The notes under the pieces are model-generated. The model made no database searches and was not told where the DNA came from. It saw only the letters and a list, made by a program, of their open reading frames with translations. From contig NC_052481.1 of NCBI RefSeq assembly GCF_009730915.1, forward strand, positions 22,208,233 to 22,272,232: DNA of 64,000 nt. The letters are read 5' to 3'. Shown piece after piece: positions 1-11,320 of this stretch. Source of the DNA: Dioscorea cayenensis subsp. rotundata (Eukaryota > Streptophyta > Magnoliopsida > Dioscoreales > Dioscoreaceae). Positions within the stretch are counted from its first letter, which is position 1; each line of letters begins with the position of its first letter. Made by a program: the position numbers and the translations under genes.

Positions 1-61
1 AATAATTTCATAATTCTTTTTTTAAGCCGTCACTTCGATCTCTGTTTAGGCGAGTTGCTAG

Positions 62-113
<52 letters not shown>

Positions 114-1115
114 AAATAAACCATCATTCAGGAATGTATTAGTTTAGTTTTTCCATGTCTTACAAATGCCAAGAATGTATTTCTTTAATTGACATTTAAT
201 GTCCCTGTCCCACTTGGAACATCAAATTTTCCATTGATGTCATATTTCTAGTGCATGCAAAGCCAATTTCATTGTAATCTCAAGTGCGGAATCTTTTCAA
301 CTTTGTTGTTTAAAGTTGTGAAAAGCAAAATCCTTGATTTTTTTTTTTTTTTTAATGCTTGCACAGACCATTATAATATTTTATTTATTTATTTTTTATC
401 TCTTTGTAATAGGCTTAGGTTTCAAATTTGTGTCCTGTTTAAGCATGTAGGAGTATGATATTTCATTAGCTTTCTCTGACTATTAAGCATTGCTTAGCCA
501 ACAATTGGGTTTATAACATAGTAAAAATTTATGTTTTAGGTATGTGTCTTTTAAGGTTAATTAGAGACATGTTACATTAGCATTTTTTAAAATCAGTTGC
601 TTATGTTTCGGGGAGATTTTAATGTCTTTGAAATTTATTTCAAATGTAGGGCGTGTTTAGCAAATTTGATTTGGTATAATATTTAGATTTGAAAATTTAG
701 CGAACATCAGCAGGTAAGTAAACCACATATAAACCTATATATATATATATATATGTAAAATTTATGATTATCAGAAATGATTTACATAATTATTTAATTA
801 CTTTGTGTTTTATTGTGAAAATCATTCATGATATTATATTTAAAGGTTTTGGCTTTTAAGATATTGTACCTATGTTATAGGTTTTCTTTTTATTATTTAT
901 TTAATTGTTTATTTATTTAATTTTAATATTTTATTTAATTACAGATTTTAGATCTAACTTGGCAGCCACTGTTTTGTTAATATATTATTTTCTTATTTTG
1001 TTTTACTTTGAACCTTTAGAAGCACTTATTACTTCAGTATTGAATGGTTTGCAGTAATTATGATTTATAACTTTAATTATGTATTCAGTTATTGATTACT
1101 TATATTTTAATTATT
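1..1115. other. AT-rich intergenic DNA
   Basis: No gene is supported here. There is a (TA)n microsatellite at about 64-105 and several homopolymer runs. The short open frame at 255-458 is low-complexity and has no recognisable domain. Confidence 0.7.
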
Positions 1116-1123
1116 GTTATTAC

Positions 1124-1983
1124 TAAGGTTGTCAGACCCGGCCTGGACAATGACTCAACTAAGCCCAGAGGTCAGGGGTCAATGGATTCGACCGGGTCAA
1201 ACCGGGGTTGAACCGGGGTCAATAATTAAATATAAAAAATATTATAATAATTAATAATAAGCAAATATAATATTAAACTCATAATTATATTATAAAAACC
1301 TACTCAAATTTGATATTTAAATTGATAAATGACCTTATCTGATAGATTTTTTTCTAATTATGTCATTTATTTTTTTACATTTTTTTAAATATTTACAAAT
1401 TTAATATATTAATATATAATTATCGAACTTCTCTCGATGTTATTTATTTATTTATTTATTTGTTTATTGGTTGATTTTTGTTAAAATAAATAAGAAATTT
1501 AATTCACTAATTCTTATATCTCAATTGAGTTTTTTTATTTTTGTTTTTAGATTTTTCTTATATTTTTTTATTTAATTAGAATACTTTTAATTTTATATTT
1601 TTTTATAATAAAAATTACACTCATTTATTGTTTTATTTTCTTAATAAATTAAATTTTTAGAAAGTATTTACCTAACACATTAATATATTTTATTTTTAAA
1701 TGTTAATTTTTGTAATATATATATTGTAATTCTATTTATTGATTATAAATTATAAATTAATATTAATAAATATACATGATTTTGTGATTTTTAATGAGAA
1801 AATAATAATAAATTATTAAATAATGTAAAAAAATAATTAAACATTGTGACCCGATTGACCCGGCCGGGTCAACCGGGTCAACACCGGGTTTTTTAATACC
1901 CGGGTCAATGGGGTATACCCGGGCCGGCCACATGGCCGGTTCCCGGTTGAACCGGCCGGGCCGGTCCGGGTCTGACAACCTTG
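1124..1983. mobile_element. hAT-like non-autonomous DNA transposon (860 bp)
   Basis: The ends form a terminal inverted repeat: AAGGTTGTCAGACCCGG on the left is matched by its complement on the right. The direct repeat GTTATTAC flanks the element at 1116-1123 and 1984-1991, an 8-bp target-site duplication that fits the hAT superfamily. The outer 60-100 bases on each side are GC-rich and full of short repeats of the type GACCCGG, CCGGGTCAA and GGCCGG. The 650-base centre is very AT-rich and has no transposase frame, so this is a deletion derivative or MITE. The superfamily call rests on TSD length only. Confidence 0.75.
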
Positions 1984-1991
1984 GTTATTAC

Positions 1992-2875
1992 ATGTTTGAC
2001 TGAATTCTAATTATTCTTGTCACATATTAGTTTTATTTTATTTTGAAATAATTAGAATTATTTTCATTAGACAAATGAGATCATCGAATTTCAGTATCTC
2101 TGCGTTGACAATAATTTTAGAACCGACATATTTTGATATAGCTTGTAGTCCCCAAGTTAACTTTGCAATAATTTTGTCATTGGGGGTTAAACACTGACCA
2201 TGTTGACATAAATCTTTGACTCGATAAGAAACCATAGTTTTGCATTGTTCCATCGATGGAGAATAACGGCCTTTGATAATCCCTGCGCTGGCCACCGAGG
2301 GTTAATAAATGAACTATGACAATCCAACTTAGGGTCATCGAGTTTAAATATATAAATTCGCTGATTTTGTTTTCTGGCATTAGTTATTTGGGAGACATAT
2401 ATACTCATTTATTTGGAAAATTATGTTTGTTGGAATACTATAAATTATGTTTTTTGGGCATGTTTTTGAAATTATTGAGTTTTTGTAATCCCTATATTTG
2501 TGTTGTTTTTAGTGGTTGCTTAGTCAAGCTTATAAATAGTGGTTTTATCCTTTCCAGATCATGAGTATGTATGTGATGGATAGCTTAGCGGGGATTGTTG
2601 AGTGAACACCAGTTAGTTAGCATGTAAATAGTCCTTCTGTTGTGAACTTCGAACTTGTTATTTGTTTAAAGCTTTGAATCTTGCACTTTTAGTTTCCATA
2701 AATTATAGTTGTAAACCTAGTTATTGTATCCCTTAAATTCTTATGTTCTTATGATATTGGTACCTTGTTATACCTTATATTTGTGAGACAAATAGCTTGT
2801 GTGCCCACTAGGTTTCAGCTCTGTGGGTATGCGGCCATTTGTCGATGCCTTGGGCTCAGGGCGTGACATAAATTA
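1992..2875. other. Unassigned intergenic DNA, possible old LTR fragment
   Basis: No gene is visible. The short open frames overlap on both strands without known domains. The right part ends in CTCAGGGCGTGACA, resembling an LTR terminus of plant Gypsy elements, but no matching partner or TSD was found. Confidence 0.35.
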
Positions 2876-4300
2876 TTTGGTGAAACATTGTAAACGAAGC
2901 CTTCTTATTGTTGGGATGAATTTTTAAAATGCAAATAAACATTTTAAAAAAAACAATGAAATACTGCAATGAGGTTGGGATGATTATTAAACATATCACC
3001 TACTGAAATAAATCATTTCAACCATTTAATGTGATCAAGGCTACTTGAGGCTTTTCTGGAAAATTAAACAATAATCTTCCGTATAAGACATTAGAAGCAT
3101 TTATTTGAAAATGATATAATTTCTTGTGACTTTTATTTTTATTTGGTCCAAAATATCTAATTTCCGTGCAAAGCGAAACTCGTAATAAATCATTTCAACC
3201 ATTTAATATGTTCAAGGTTACTTTCGGGTTTTCAATAAAATTAAACAATAATCTTCCATATGAGATATTAAGAAGCATTGATTTGAAAAAGATATATAAT
3301 TTATCGTGATTTTTCGCTTTTTTTTATCCAAAGTATCTAATTTTTGTATATGTCTATGTTATCAATTAATAACCACAAAGAAATATTTTTTAAAATATGA
3401 AAAAAATCTAAAATTTTAATATCTTAATTTTTTTTAATATTTGTGTAAATGCAATAAGTAAATAATAAGACATTTAATTGTCCAACAAAAGATCGAGAGT
3501 GCATTCTCCTTACTCATATGTAGCATTTTCCCTCAAAAACAAAGATTTGATAATATTTTGATTTTTTATTGAATATTACATATGTTTTAAAGATTAATAC
3601 ATCTAAGTTGCAAAAACTACTACATTTAACCTCCCAAAAAATTACTTTGAAGGATATTTTTATCATATATAATATTTTCAGTTTGAAATTCTACCATATT
3701 TAATGTTTTGTCAAAAATTGATTACACAACTTTCAAACTCAAAATCTCAATAAAGCAAAAAATCTAGTTTTAAAAAAAATTAATTAATTCATTGGTGAAA
3801 CACTTATAACAGTAAAAGTCAAAAGGGTTCTTATTGTGGGATGTATTTTTAAAATTCAAATAAATATTAAAAAAAAAAGACAATGAAATACTACGTTAAC
3901 GTTGCAATAGTTGTTAGGCATATCACCTACCACTATAAATAATTTCTAGACATATCACCTACCGTTATAAATCATTTCTAGCATTTAATGTGATTAAGGC
4001 TAGTTGTAGCTTTCCTGCAAAATTAAACAATAATCTTCCATATAAGACATTAAGAACCATTTATTTGAAAAAGATGTAATTTATTACTACTTTCGCTTTC
4101 TTTTGATCCAAAGTATTTAATTTTTATGTATATCTATGTTATCAATTAACAACCATATAAAATATTGTTTAAAATATGAAAAGAATCTAAAATTTTAATA
4201 TCTTATTTTTGTTTAATATTTGTGTTTGTGTAAATATTGATCGATAAGACATTTAACTGTCTAATAAAAATTTGAGAGCATGTTCTTCTTCCAAAGAATG
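2876..4300. repeat. Diverged AT-rich direct repeat, about three copies
   Basis: A block recurs at about 2876-3180, 3185-3480 and 3793-4290. Shared landmarks are ATCATTTCAACCATTTAAT or a variant, AAATTAAACAATAATCTTCC, TTATTTGAAAA and, in the last two, TATGTTATCAATTAA. The copies are clearly diverged and have no coding potential. The unit may be an old transposon or satellite-like fragment. Confidence 0.55.
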
Positions 4301-5500
4301 ATTGAAGCGAAATGAAAAAAAAAAAAATGTACTTATTGCATTTAGTCCACATTGTCCAACTACAAAAGAAAAAAAAATATTTTTTTATTGTATGATTTCA
4401 TCTAAAATCAATTCTAAAAAAATAATTTAAAAATTTATCTTTTTAATACAGTCTTATTTATTTTCACAATTTTAGTGGTTCAAAACCTAATTTAATTTTT
4501 TCAATCAAGAAGATAATAAAATACTAATTCTCTTAATATGCTGGTGGTATATACATATATCTCATTGTTCAATTCTTTATTTGTTTTTTTTCTTATTTAT
4601 TTCACTACAACAACGATTAATCCACTTTACTTTAATTTTAAAGAAACAATATATATAATTAATATAAATCATATTATATCATGTAACTATTGGTGTGTGT
4701 GTGTGTGTGAGAGAGAGAGAGAATGTTAAACTCTCAAAATCCAGATTTATTAGATGGAAACAAATTACCACTCTTTTATTTACAGTAAAAAAAATTTAAA
4801 ATAAATTATCACTCTATTATTCACGGTAAAAAAATCTTATGTGTATATATATAAGCATTCATTATTTACAAACATTTATAGACTAAAAATCAATTGGTGT
4901 TCATTTCAACCATTAAATTTCAAATCGAATGATTATGTATTGTATAATGAATAATATTACTGAGCAGCTTATACAAGTAAATGCACAATATTTTAATTTA
5001 AACCATCTAATTAATTTTAGTACAATATCTTAATTCAACTAAAAACTAATTAACCCGCGCTGTATTTTCCTAATGTTTACTGTGTTCAATCAGAATGCCA
5101 GCAGTTTACGTATGTTATATATATATATAACACACTGGCATTAAAATCCTCACTTAATTCCCGGGAGGATAGGTACTAAAGATCCACGTCCACAAGAGGT
5201 TAAAGACCAAAGTCTACATCGCTGTGCTCTTTCTTAACCCCCACGTGGCTCCCGCCAAAGCCACAAAGCAAACCAAACTCCCAAATCCACCCTCCAAGCT
5301 ACAAATAACCGTTTGTTCGTTTCCTCGTATCTCTCCTTCCCAGATCCCCTGTTCAACAACACTCTCTGTTTCTTTTTCTTTCTTTCTTTCTTTCTTTCTC
5401 TGTGTGTGTGTGTGTTCCTAACTCCACTCCTCACCACCAAACCAAGCACCCTAAACATAGTGCAGTCTCCTAAAGACAAGGAGAAGAGGAGGAGGAAACC
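4301..5500. other. Region upstream of the MATE gene
   Basis: Mostly AT-rich with no gene. A TG/GA microsatellite lies at about 4691-4722. From about 5180 the composition shifts to CT- and CA-rich, with TTTC repeats (5370-5400) followed by TG repeats (5401-5414). This fits a pyrimidine-rich plant 5' leader just before the MATE start. A TATATATATATAA run at about 5118-5130 could serve as a TATA element, but it is far from the ATG and not demonstrable. Confidence 0.45.
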
Positions 5501-7521
5501 ATGGAAGCTCCTCTCTTAGAACCCAAGCCAACCACCATGGTATCCTTCAATAGTTTGCAAACTTGGGAGGAAAGAACTAGTGATAATGTTGAGGATTTCC
5601 CTCCAGTTCATGGTTTTAAAGATGCACGCTTCTTGTTTGTTCAAGAGTCTAAGAAACTCTGGTCCATTGCTACTCCCATAGCCTTCAATATCCTCTGTTT
5701 CTATGGCATCAATTCTACCACCCAAATCTTTGTTGGCCATTTGGGCAACCTTCAGCTCTCTGCTGCTGCCATTGGCCTCTCTGTCATCTCCAACTTCTCT
5801 TTTGGATTCCTGGCAAGTAGAAACCTCTATCCCTCTATCCCTCTATCTCATTTGATTCAATTGTTCTCTTTGTTTGTTTTTGGTTTTCTTTAATGCATGA
5901 TGTCTTTGTTTAGCTTGGAATGGGGAGTGCATTGGAGACACTGTGTGGGCAAGCATTTGGGGCAGGGCAAGTGGAGATGCTGGGTGTTTACATGCAGAGA
6001 TCATGGATAATACTTCTTGCATCTGCGGTGATTCTCTGTCCTATTTATCTGTTTGCAACTCCTATTCTGAAGCTTTTAGGCCAAGAAGAACAGATAGCAG
6101 ATGCTGCTGGGAAATTCACAATTGAAATCATTCCACAGATGTTTTCATTAGCCATTAATTTTCCAACCCAGAAGTTTTTGCAGGCTCAGAGCAAGGTTTC
6201 AGTGCTGGCATATCTTGCCTTCGCTGCTCTTGTGATGCATATTGGATTGCTGGCTTTGTTCATCTATGTGTTCCATTGGGGACTGGCAGGGGCTGCTTTT
6301 GCTTATGATATATCTTCATGGGTGTTGGCCCTTGGTCAAGTTGTGTATATTTTTGGATGGTGCAAGGATGGATGGAAGGGCTTTTCATGGTCTGCTTTCA
6401 ATGATATGTGGGCATTTGTGAAGTTGTCTCTTGCCTCTGCAGTCATGCTTTGTCTTGAGGTTTGGTACATGATGGTCTTGGTTGTCCTCACCGGTCACCT
6501 CGGCGATGCTGAGATCAACGTCGGTTCCCTCTCCATCTGGTTAGTCCCTTCAATTCAATTCATTTCATTTCATTTTATTCATTCATTCATAACCCAACTC
6601 TTTGTTTGTGTTTCAGTATGAACATTAATGGTTGGGAAGGCGTGTTTTTCATAGGAATCAATGCTGCTATTAGGTAAATACTATCAATGTGAAGTTGTTT
6701 CAATTCTATGTCACTTACCTTACTATTTCTTGTTCTACTTCCAGTGTTCGGGTATCGAATGAGCTTGGATCCGGTCACCCGAGAGCGGCTAAATACTCCG
6801 TCATCATCGTCGTTCTTCAATCACTTTTGATTGGCATTCTTTTCATGGTCATAATCCTCGCGGCACGAGACTATTTCGCTGTGATCTTCACTAGTGATAA
6901 AGAGTTACAGCGAGCTGTTGCTCATATTGCTTACCTTCTTGCAGTGACTATGGTTCTCAACAGCATTCAGCCTGTGATTTCAGGTCACAATTGAATTGAA
7001 TTTGAGGTGAAAAAAAAATGCAATGAATGAATCTGAGAATATTATCATATGAATTGCAGGTGTTGCAATTGGAGGTGGATGGCAAGCCTTGGTAGCATAC
7101 ATTAACTTGGGTTGTTATTACATATTTGGACTTCCTTTAGGATTTGTTTTGGGATATTGGGTCAAATGGGGAGTTGAGGTAAGTTCATCTTTTATTAAAA
7201 ATGTTTATATTTATGAATCTAAAGCTGAAGAATTTAATGGCAGGGAATTTGGGCTGGTATGTTATGTGGAACAGCATTGCAGACACTCATATTGCTTTAT
7301 ATCGTTTGGAGAACTAATTGGGAAGATGAGGTAAAAGAGATTGGGAATAAATGTTTCCAATTTAAGTGAGAACTTGAGTTTTAATTTTTTTTAAAATTAA
7401 ATTTCAGGCTGCTCAGGCTGCAAAGAGGGTGAGGTTGTGGGGTGGACAAGAGATGCAAGTTTCTCAGGATTCAGAGACAGTGAGGTTGTGGAAAGGAAAT
7501 GAAGAAACCTCAGTTTTGTAG
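5501..7521 (+). CDS. MATE-family (DETOXIFICATION/DTX-type) multidrug and toxic compound extrusion transporter, 517 aa
   Basis: This is a secondary transporter of the MATE family, which exports organic solutes or anions across the plasma or vacuolar membrane using an ion gradient. The exons I infer are 5501-5812, 5914-6539, 6617-6673, 6745-6983, 7060-7178, 7244-7330 and 7408-7521; their sum is 1554 bases with all phases compatible. The family core is visible: the GMGSALETLCGQAFGAGQ signature opening exon 2, FPTQKFLQAQSKV, MNINGWEG, VRVSNELGSGHPRAAK, and about 12 hydrophobic segments. Length is normal for plant DTX proteins. The first ATG was chosen because it opens a long frame after a pyrimidine-rich leader, inside AACCATGG. 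Intron 1 starts with GCAAGT, giving a rare GC-AG intron; all others are GT-AG. It looks closest to the DTX27-DTX35 type of plant MATE proteins, but the substrate cannot be inferred. A foldback transposon sits 85 bases after the stop codon. Confidence 0.93.
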
Positions 7522-7605
7522 AATCTTATTAGATTTCACTGCATTGTGGTGTTCCATAATAAATAAATATAGATCAAGTTTGTAGTTCATTATATATATT
7601 TATAT

Positions 7606-8643
7606 GAGTAATGCTATATTTGACGAATTCCTCAACCGAATTACTCAGCCGAATGAAGTGGAGGTCCACGTGCCACACTTTTTTTTTTATTATCCTACTC
7701 ACCCCCTCCAAAAGTTAAAACTAATAACCCTAACCTCTTCTTCTTCATCATCTGACCGCCACCATCACACTTGATGCGGGGTTAATGCCAAAGCCCTGTC
7801 ACAACACCTCCCACACCATGATTGTCGTCTCGCCTGACACCACCAGTGCCGTCGCCGATGTCACCACCACCACACCACAATCACCTTCCTATTTGTGCCC
7901 CTATCGCAAGCCCCTCACCACCGAGAGGGTCTCGCCGTCTCTGCTGCGTCACCATCTCATAATTTCTTTAAACCGGTGTGATAGTGGTGTGGTGGCCATG
8001 GCGACTGTCACGATCACAACTCTCCTTGATTTCTAGCCTCAAATCACATCCTCTGTTTTTAATTATTTAATCCCAAATTTTTAAAAAATTAAGGGTAGGG
8101 GAGAGATGTGAAGGGGGAGGTATGGTTGAGTGGGTTCAGAAGTTGGATCTCTTGGAGGTGTTTCTTGTTTATTTCGAGTCAATATATGATGATTTGATTT
8201 GGTGAGGGATCTGATGACATGATCTTGATTTGTGTAGATGTTTTTGTTGTTCTGCTGTAAATTTGTTGCTTTTCTGTTTTTTTAGATGTTTTTTTGCAGG
8301 TGCTTATTGTAGAGGATTTGAAGGCTAAGTGATTGTAAATTTGTTTGTTTTTGGCCGTATATGATTAATTTAGATTTAAAAAAATGGAGACTTGTTCTTC
8401 TGGAGAGTACTTTGTGCTAAATGTGTTGCTTGATGGTGATACGGTGGCGGCGATGATGTCGGAGACGGTGCCGGTATGGTCAGGCGAGATGGCAATCGTG
8501 GTGTGAGAGGGGTGACGTTGGCGGTCATATGATGAAGAAGACGGTGGGTTATTTTTTTTTAATTTCTAGATGGGGAGATGTGGACCTCCACATTATTCGG
8601 TCAAGAAATTCGGCTGAGGAGTTCGTCAAATATAGCATTACTC
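7606..8643. mobile_element. Foldback MULE-type element with long inverted repeats (1038 bp)
   Basis: Left and right ends are inverted copies: GAGTAATGCTATATTTGACG at the left recurs as its complement at the right. The match continues inward with gaps for roughly 250-300 bases per arm, including GGAGGTCCAC, TCTTCTTCATCAT, GACCGCCA and ATCTCGCCTGAC. A 9-bp direct repeat TATTTATAT flanks it (7597-7605 and 8644-8652), the TSD size of Mutator-like elements. The frame at 7785-8036 lies inside the arm and is not a gene. It may supply the 3' UTR or polyadenylation region of the MATE gene just upstream. Confidence 0.85.
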
Positions 8644-8855
8644 TATTTATATATACAGTAAGGATGTGTTTGGTTGGAAATTAATTGGCAGGAAATGGTA
8701 TTTTAAAGGTAAATGGTACAAACAAATATAGATGATTTTTTTAAAAAAATAAATAGTAGATGGACATCATTGAATTTTTTTATAGTAATAATTTTTAAAA
8801 ACTTATGATAAAAATTATAATTTATGGTTGTTTTATATTAAAAAAAAAACTAGAC

Positions 8856-9110
8856 TGTTCAATTTTTTTTTTAAATAAATGTGGACAAGTCGTATATTTG
8901 GGAGATGCACATGCCTAGGGATTGATCATTAAGCCTTATGTCCTCACTCGGGAATGCGAGGTTCGGGTGACAAGTTCTAACACATATCGAAAGACCCATT
9001 ACCACCACATTGCCACCGGGAGGATTTGAACTCTGAACAATGAAAATTCCTTACGTACCATCACTTTAGACAAGTGGAGCCATATCGCTAAGATATGAGC
9101 TCGTTGGGCT
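8856..9110 (-). mobile_element. tRNA-derived SINE, minus orientation
   Basis: Read on the minus strand it has a box A-like TTAGCGATATGG, a box B-like GAGTTCAAATCC about 60 bases downstream, a unique body, and an A-rich tail (poly-T at 8860-8871 on +). This is the layout of a tRNA-derived SINE. A TSD was not convincingly found, so the ends are approximate. Confidence 0.55.
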
Positions 9111-9533
9111 ATTCAAATATTCATTAATAAATTCTTTATTAAAAAAAATTTCTTCTTATTGTTCACTGTTTTCAAACACTTCCGACCAAACAACTATGTC
9201 ACTATGGCGGAAGGGGTTGATTCTCTTGACACCAACAAAATACTCTAGCTTCTGCTCCGATCATCACTCCTCCAACGAGAACCATAGCCTTCTCTTCAAC
9301 TACACCCTCACCACTTTACTAAAAACTACACTGTTGGCAAGAAGAGCTCACTCGATTACCGTCAAGCATTCCCTACCGAAAGACTTTTGACTTGTTCTTG
9401 CTCTTCTCTACACTACGCAACAAGGGTGGGCCCGTCTCCATCATGATCTCTGATTCTTGGGGTTCAATCACTGAGGAGATTGGGCTTTCTCCGATCACAA
9501 ATGCATCCTTGAACTTTATTTATATGTTCTATA

Positions 9534-10232
9534 TGTTGTGAATGTGCCTTAAGAAATTTCCAAATTGTACTCACAATATTCTATATGTCATATTGTAGTG
9601 ATTACTGTTCGTATGTGCATGGGCGTGTTCAAGACCATGCAAATCTTAGAAATTTGAAATTTGGAAGAGCATGACAATGCTTAGGCTGTACTTAGTCTGT
9701 GCTAATCTCAAGCGTTTGAGTTTTGGGTGAACATGGTCTCCAAGCAAAGTGCAAGGGCTTGCTCTTGAGCTCGGGTACGATGCACGGGCATGCTTTGACT
9801 AGTAAGTTGGGGATCTTAAAAACCCTGATGATATTTGAAGGGAAATGAGAGAGATCAAGTAGAGGGGTTTTGAACAATTGAAGAAGAGGACTTGAGATCG
9901 GTTTGGAAACTCCAAGGAGCTTAGTTTGATCCTTCAAGCAAGTGAAGAAGAGAGGGAGTAATTAAGCTTGCGATTCATGCTTGCAAGTTTTTTTGGCCTT
10001 TCTCTTATTGTTTGTGAAGCCATTGTTAGATCTAAGCTTTGTAAGTTTGTAATCTCCATCTTTCAAGATTATAGTAGAATTTTCTCCTTTCTTTTGCCCA
10101 TGGACGTAGGCTTGAAGAGTTGAACCAAGTAATATCTTTGTATCTTTCTTTGTTGAATGCTGGGTTTGCCATATTTCTTTCTTGTGAATTTATGAAGCAC
10201 ATTAGCCGTTTCCACTGTGGTTAATCTCAACA
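9534..10232. mobile_element. Solo LTR inside the ARID pseudogene (699 bp)
   Basis: The segment begins TGTTG and ends CAACA, the usual inverted LTR termini. The pentamer CTATA flanks it on both sides (9529-9533 and 10233-10237), a perfect 5-bp target-site duplication. It interrupts sequence that is continuous in the intact ARID gene. No internal retrotransposon domain is present, as expected for a solo LTR left by LTR-LTR recombination. The open frame at 9692-9937 on the minus strand is incidental. Confidence 0.85.
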
Positions 10233-10558
10233 CTATATCTATAATTTGGAGCTGTGGTTAAATGTGATTCATATAAGGGTTAATGCTAGTGATGATGATG
10301 CTGGCTCATAGGGGAAAAATGCTGAACTTGGTGATGAAGTTGGCCGATAATCCTTTTGATTCTGAATTTTCTAGGGTTTCATCTGGTGATTCTAAGATCA
10401 AGAATTATAGATATGGGAAGATGTTCTTGGGATGAGAAATGATGGATCCTTTGGAGGGTATGTGTCTTTTCTTGCTTTCCCTTATTTGATTTTTAGTATT
10501 TTTTTGCATTGGATCTCTAGAGTTTGAGTTAGTTTGATGAAACTAAATCATGATTCTT

Positions 10559-10559
<1 letters not shown>

Positions 10560-10590
<31 letters not shown>

Positions 10591-10840
10591 TGAAGAGGTA
10601 GATAAACCACTATTGTTAAAAGAAAAACAAAAGTACAACACCGAGAAGAAACATACTAACTTATAAAGTGTATAGGGACTAGACCCTTACACAAAACTAG
10701 CAATAGAAATCATACCCGCTAGGTGTGGGAGAACATCACACATTGAAAACAAAGGAAAACAAGGACTACAACAACAAAAGATGTAGGACAGATCTCTAGA
10801 GGAAAGGAAAGAGGTTCCCCTAGGATTATATATATATATT
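10560..10840. mobile_element. Unclassified insertion in the ARID pseudogene intron
   Basis: The flanks match adjacent bases in the intact intron (TGATGAAACnAAATCA ... AGGATT), whereas this stretch has no counterpart. It starts with a CA/TA microsatellite (10560-10591), followed by about 250 bases without coding potential. The microsatellite end could be the tail of a minus-strand LINE or SINE, but the family was not recognised. Confidence 0.5.
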
Positions 10841-11050
10841 ATTAATAGCATTTTATGCTCAAATGATCAATTTTCAGTTTGAAAGATGGGGCATATGAAT
10901 AGATGGTTTAACCATTAGCATTTGTGGATAAATTTCTCCATTTTTTTGTTCATAATTAGTGAGCCTTGTTTCATTTTAATTGGAACATTATACTCAATTT
11001 TTAGTTTCAAACACTTAGGCCATTGCTTGTTTATATATATGCCATATGAA

Positions 11051-11295
11051 GGAACCGTGGGCTAGCTCAACGGTGACTACCTGTGCCTATGATTGAGAGG
11101 TCTCGAGTTCGAGTCTTTCATATTATAATTCACTTTCAGGGTCCCTTGTTTTGTGAAAAATACCTCTCAAGGTTGCATGGCGAGGGTGGGTTGGGGGAAT
11201 CTCTAGAAGGTTAGTCAAGCCACAGTAACTGATGAATCTCGGTATCCGTTTGTCTTTTACTTTGTCACTTATAGATTTTGTCAAAAAAAAAAGTT
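11051..11295 (+). mobile_element. tRNA-derived SINE with 7-bp TSD
   Basis: Box A-like TAGCTCAACGG and box B-like GAGTTCGAGTC lie about 40 bases apart near the 5' end. The 3' end reads TTTTGTCA followed by ten A residues. ATATGAA occurs immediately before (11044-11050) and after (11296-11302), giving a target-site duplication. The flanks join into continuous ARID intron sequence when the SINE is removed. The 3' end motif is shared with the SINEs at 18794 and 31131. Confidence 0.85.
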
Positions 11296-11320
11296 ATATG
11301 AATGAATAGTATAGTAATTA

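Noticed and set aside
7785..8036. Possible 83-aa protein downstream of the MATE gene
   Set aside because: It lies inside one inverted arm of the foldback element; the other arm carries the mirror sequence.
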